Source: Janthinobacterium psychrotolerans | Lineage (GTDB): Bacteria; Pseudomonadota; Gammaproteobacteria; Burkholderiales; Burkholderiaceae_D | Length of the DNA stretch: 64,000 nucleotides | NCBI RefSeq assembly: GCF_001677885.1 | Contig: NZ_LOCQ01000057.1 | Coordinates: forward strand, 1 to 64,000 | Direction of reading: 5' to 3' | Shown: positions 61,862 to 64,000 of the stretch, one piece after another | How positions within the stretch are numbered: the first letter of the stretch is position 1 | Layout: every line of letters begins with the position of its first letter | Notes under the pieces: generated by a model | What the model was told of the DNA's origin: nothing | Databases searched by the model: none | Seen by the model: the letters and a program-made list of their open reading frames with translations, nothing else | Program-made: the position numbers and the translations under genes

Positions 61862-62380
61862 TTATCGGTGGCGCTCGCCCGTCTGCGCATCACAGCGCAC
61901 CCGCGACATGGGATAGTTTATGGTGGTCAGCTTTCCTTGCAAGGTACCGACAATGCTGGCGTGCACCACGCGTTCACTGACATGGCGGTAGATGATGCGG
62001 CTGGGGAAATCATTGTCCAGGTTGGCGAAGATAAATTCGCTCGGTTTATCCTGGCGCAGCAGATTGAATTCCACCGCAGGCCCGCCCGACGGCTGTACGA
62101 TATAAGCGAGCTGGCCCGGCACGGTCAGCCGCAGTTGCACGAATTCAAACGCGGTGGTCTTGCCGCCCTTGACCGTGCGGCTGGTGCCCAGGATGGTGCC
62201 GCCGGCCACCGTGCTCCACTGCTCGCCTGAACCAGGCTCGGCGCCATCGACCTGCCAGCAACCGGTCAGCCAGGCAAATTTGGCCACCGTTTCCGGCGGC
62301 GCCACTTTCTCTGCGGCCTGGGCCGGCCCCCATCCATAACACAGCGCTGCCGCCATCAGAATACTCAACGATCGTTTCAT
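61862..62380 (-). CDS. Exported DUF6265-family protein
   Basis: A 172-residue protein with a signal peptide ending AQAAE. The family motif FAWLTGCWQVDG is followed by GEQWSTVAGGTILGTSRTV, then FANLDNDFPSRIIYR. DUF6265 proteins are lipocalin-like beta barrels of unknown ligand. It is convergent with the orphan kinase and lies downstream of ndh on the same strand. Confidence 0.85.
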   Translation of the reverse strand: MKRSLSILMAAALCYGWGPAQAAEKVAPPETVAKFAWLTGCWQVDGAEPGSGEQWSTVAGGTILGTSRTVKGGKTTAFEFVQLRLTVPGQLAYIVQPSGGPAVEFNLLRQDKPSEFIFANLDNDFPSRIIYRHVSERVVHASIVGTLQGKLTTINYPMSRVRCDAQTGERHR

Positions 62381-62413
62381 GCGGTCTCCGGCAGAGGGCC
62401 TGGCCCCATGGGG

Positions 62414-63712
62414 TCAGTGCAGCTTGACCTGCGGCGTGCTGCGCTTGATGAGGAAGCGGCCCATTGCCATCACGGCCGTGCGCACGCTGCCCAGCACCGC
62501 ATTGTGGTGCATCAGGTGCAGGCTGACATACATCATGCGCGCCACAAACCCTTCGACAAACCAGCTCAGGCCCTTGAGCGAACCCATCAGGGTGCCGACC
62601 GAGGTGGTGCGGCCGAACGACACCAGCGAGCCGTAATCGAGATATTCATACGGCTTGGTCTGCGGCGGCTTGCCCTTGGCCTGCAGCATGAATGTTTTCA
62701 GCAGGTAATCGGCCTGCTGGTGGGCGGCCTGGGCGCGCGGCGGCACCAGCTTGCCATTTTCGCCCATGCAGGCGGCGCAATCGCCCAGCGCATGGATATT
62801 CGCATGGCCCTGCACGTTGAGCATGCCAGTCACTTCGAGCTGGCCGGCGCGGTTGGTCGGCAGGCCCAGGGTCGACAGGAATTCGGGCGCGCGGATGCCG
62901 GCCGCCCACACGCAGATATCAGCCGCGTAGCTGGTGCCGGTGGCAACATTGACCTTGTCGGGTTCGATCGAGGTGACGCGCGTATCGGCCGCCACGGTAA
63001 TGCCATGCTGCAGCAGCAATTTGCTGGCCGCGCGCGAGACGCGCTCGGGCAGCGGCGCCAGGATGCGCGGCGCGCCTTCGAGCAGGGTGATGCGCACGTC
63101 CTTGATGGCGTTGAGGTTCTGGAAACCATAGGCCGCGTACACGTCGCTCGCTTCGCGCAGTTCGGCCGCCAGTTCGACGCCGGTGGCGCCGCCGCCGATG
63201 ATGACGATATCGACACCGGGGTGGCCGGCGTCGCCACGGCGCTGTTCGGCCATTGCCAGCAGTTTCAGCAAGGTCAGGCGGAAGCGCTCGGCGTCTTCGG
63301 TGGCGTTCAGGGAAATCGTGTTTTCCTGCGCGCCCGGCACGCCGAAATAGTTCGAGGTGCTGCCGACGGCCAGCACCAGCTGATCGTAGCTGAGCTGCCG
63401 CTCGGGCAGCAGCAACTCGCCCTTGTCGGTACTGATCGCACCCACCGTCAGGCTGTTCGAGGCCGCATCGAGGGCGATCAGGGGGCCGTACACATAGCTG
63501 AAGCCGTTATCGTGCGCCAGCATCTGGTAGGACAGGCCTTCCTGGTGGATATCGAGGGTGCCGGCCGCGACTTCATGCAGTGACGGCTTCCAGATATGGT
63601 AGAGGCGGCTGTCGACCAGGGTGACCTGGCCGGCGCCGAGCTTGCGGCTGAGTTTGCAAGCGAGCTCAAGGCCGCCTGCTCCGCCACCGACAATGACGAT
63701 TTTACTGTGCAA
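62414..63712 (-). CDS. ndh: Type II NADH dehydrogenase
   Basis: A 432-residue membrane-associated flavoprotein that passes electrons from NADH to quinone without pumping protons. It has the FAD motif IVIVGGGAGGLELA at the N-terminus, the NADH motif VDIVIIGGGATGVELAAELRE near residue 165, VWAAGIRAP, and the second FAD segment IHALGDCAA. An amphipathic C-terminus (MMYVSLHLMHHNAVLG) would sit on the membrane. The ATG at 63712 has GGAGGA upstream. Confidence 0.93.
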   Translation of the reverse strand: MHSKIVIVGGGAGGLELACKLSRKLGAGQVTLVDSRLYHIWKPSLHEVAAGTLDIHQEGLSYQMLAHDNGFSYVYGPLIALDAASNSLTVGAISTDKGELLLPERQLSYDQLVLAVGSTSNYFGVPGAQENTISLNATEDAERFRLTLLKLLAMAEQRRGDAGHPGVDIVIIGGGATGVELAAELREASDVYAAYGFQNLNAIKDVRITLLEGAPRILAPLPERVSRAASKLLLQHGITVAADTRVTSIEPDKVNVATGTSYAADICVWAAGIRAPEFLSTLGLPTNRAGQLEVTGMLNVQGHANIHALGDCAACMGENGKLVPPRAQAAHQQADYLLKTFMLQAKGKPPQTKPYEYLDYGSLVSFGRTTSVGTLMGSLKGLSWFVEGFVARMMYVSLHLMHHNAVLGSVRTAVMAMGRFLIKRSTPQVKLH

Positions 63713-63733
63713 AGATCCTCCTGATCAGCATGC

Positions 63734-64000
63734 TTAATTCCTGTGGCCGTTGTTGCCGTTACCGTTACCGTTACCGTTACCGTTACCATGGCCGTTGCCC
63801 TTGCCCTTGCCCTTGCCTGGATGGTCGTCATGACGGTCGTGCTTGCCATGGGGAACGGGACGGCCATGCTGCGGCTGCGGACGGTACGCAGGCGGACGCG
63901 CATGTTCCTGGCGATAGCGTGGTGCGTACTGCTTGTTATACCAACTATCCTGGACAAAATACACTTCCTGGTTGCAGGCATTATAGCGGCGGCAGTGCTT
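63734..64000 (-). CDS. Protein with Gly-Asn/Gly-Lys repeat tail (5' end outside window)
   Basis: The last 88 codons of a gene that enters from the right edge. The visible part reads HCRRYNACNQEVYFVQDSWY near the edge, a Cys-containing, Trp/Tyr-rich segment, then a His/Pro-rich region and a tail of GKGKGK and GNGNGNGNGN. The tail is encoded by hexanucleotide repeats. No start is visible; a GTG at 63964 could be mistaken for one, but the frame and the conserved segment continue past it. The function is unknown, probably an envelope or surface protein. Confidence 0.7.
   Translation of the reverse strand, partial: KHCRRYNACNQEVYFVQDSWYNKQYAPRYRQEHARPPAYRPQPQHGRPVPHGKHDRHDDHPGKGKGKGNGHGNGNGNGNGNGNNGHRN
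63757..63786. repeat. Five tandem CGTTAC hexamers
   Basis: Five exact copies of CGTTAC encode the Gly-Asn repeat on the minus strand; three GCCCTT copies just beyond, near 63797, encode Gly-Lys. Hexamer loss or gain keeps the reading frame and changes tail length. Confidence 0.85.

Overview
The window is high-GC, gene-dense chromosomal DNA. It carries a beta-proteobacterial gene set: a MexEF-OprN/BpeEF-OprC-type efflux operon, Ku plus a three-domain LigD, T6SS baseplate genes, type II NADH dehydrogenase, and many PAS/GGDEF hybrid kinases. Codon use and gene types best fit Oxalobacteraceae (Janthinobacterium, Massilia or Duganella). This is an inference from gene content, not a database match.

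Left edge (1-4717): an IS21-type element end with tandem terminal repeats cuts the 3' end of a LanC-like cyclase gene. That gene is the last of a minus-strand run LLM flavin oxidoreductase > S41 peptidase > LanC, which looks like a RiPP (lanthipeptide-like) maturation cassette. An AT-rich gap of about 1.15 kb follows, holding a decayed IS66-type transposase tail. 4718-12354: a minus-strand signalling block with a hybrid kinase carrying an ABC-substrate-binding-like sensor, a second related kinase, and a REC-PAS-GGDEF-EAL protein. 12459-22604: a partial T6SS with tssK divergent from tssF-tssG-PAAR-vgrG, then a lipase-type effector and a Tli4-like immunity gene. The last two are clearly AT-richer than their surroundings.

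22687-33201: housekeeping and stress genes. These are a GNAT, an Imm1-like ORF coupled to a SulP transporter, an SDR followed directly by ku, convergent ligD, three tandem Ala/Lys-rich exported proteins with duplicated promoters and terminators, a serine hydrolase and a fasciclin protein. 33285-42727: the efflux operon (adaptor, RND pump, outer-membrane channel), preceded by a small membrane protein and a catalytically degenerate alpha/beta hydrolase in the position llpE holds in Burkholderia efflux operons. A divergent LysR regulator and a 2-hydroxyacid dehydrogenase follow. 42744-55513: a mixed region with two OmpR-type two-component systems, a Phd/ParE-type toxin-antitoxin pair, an esterase, a RimJ-like GNAT, lldD, and a phytanoyl-CoA dioxygenase-like gene divergent from an AraC regulator.

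55518-64000: four identical tRNA-Arg(ACG) genes read leftward from strong promoters into an intrinsic terminator. Then come a PAS-PAS-GAF-kinase-REC hybrid, a REC-GGDEF protein, a small helix-hairpin-helix-like protein, an orphan NarX-type kinase, a DUF6265 protein, ndh, and the 3' part of a secreted protein with Gly-Asn and Gly-Lys hexanucleotide repeats. The window ends inside this last gene.
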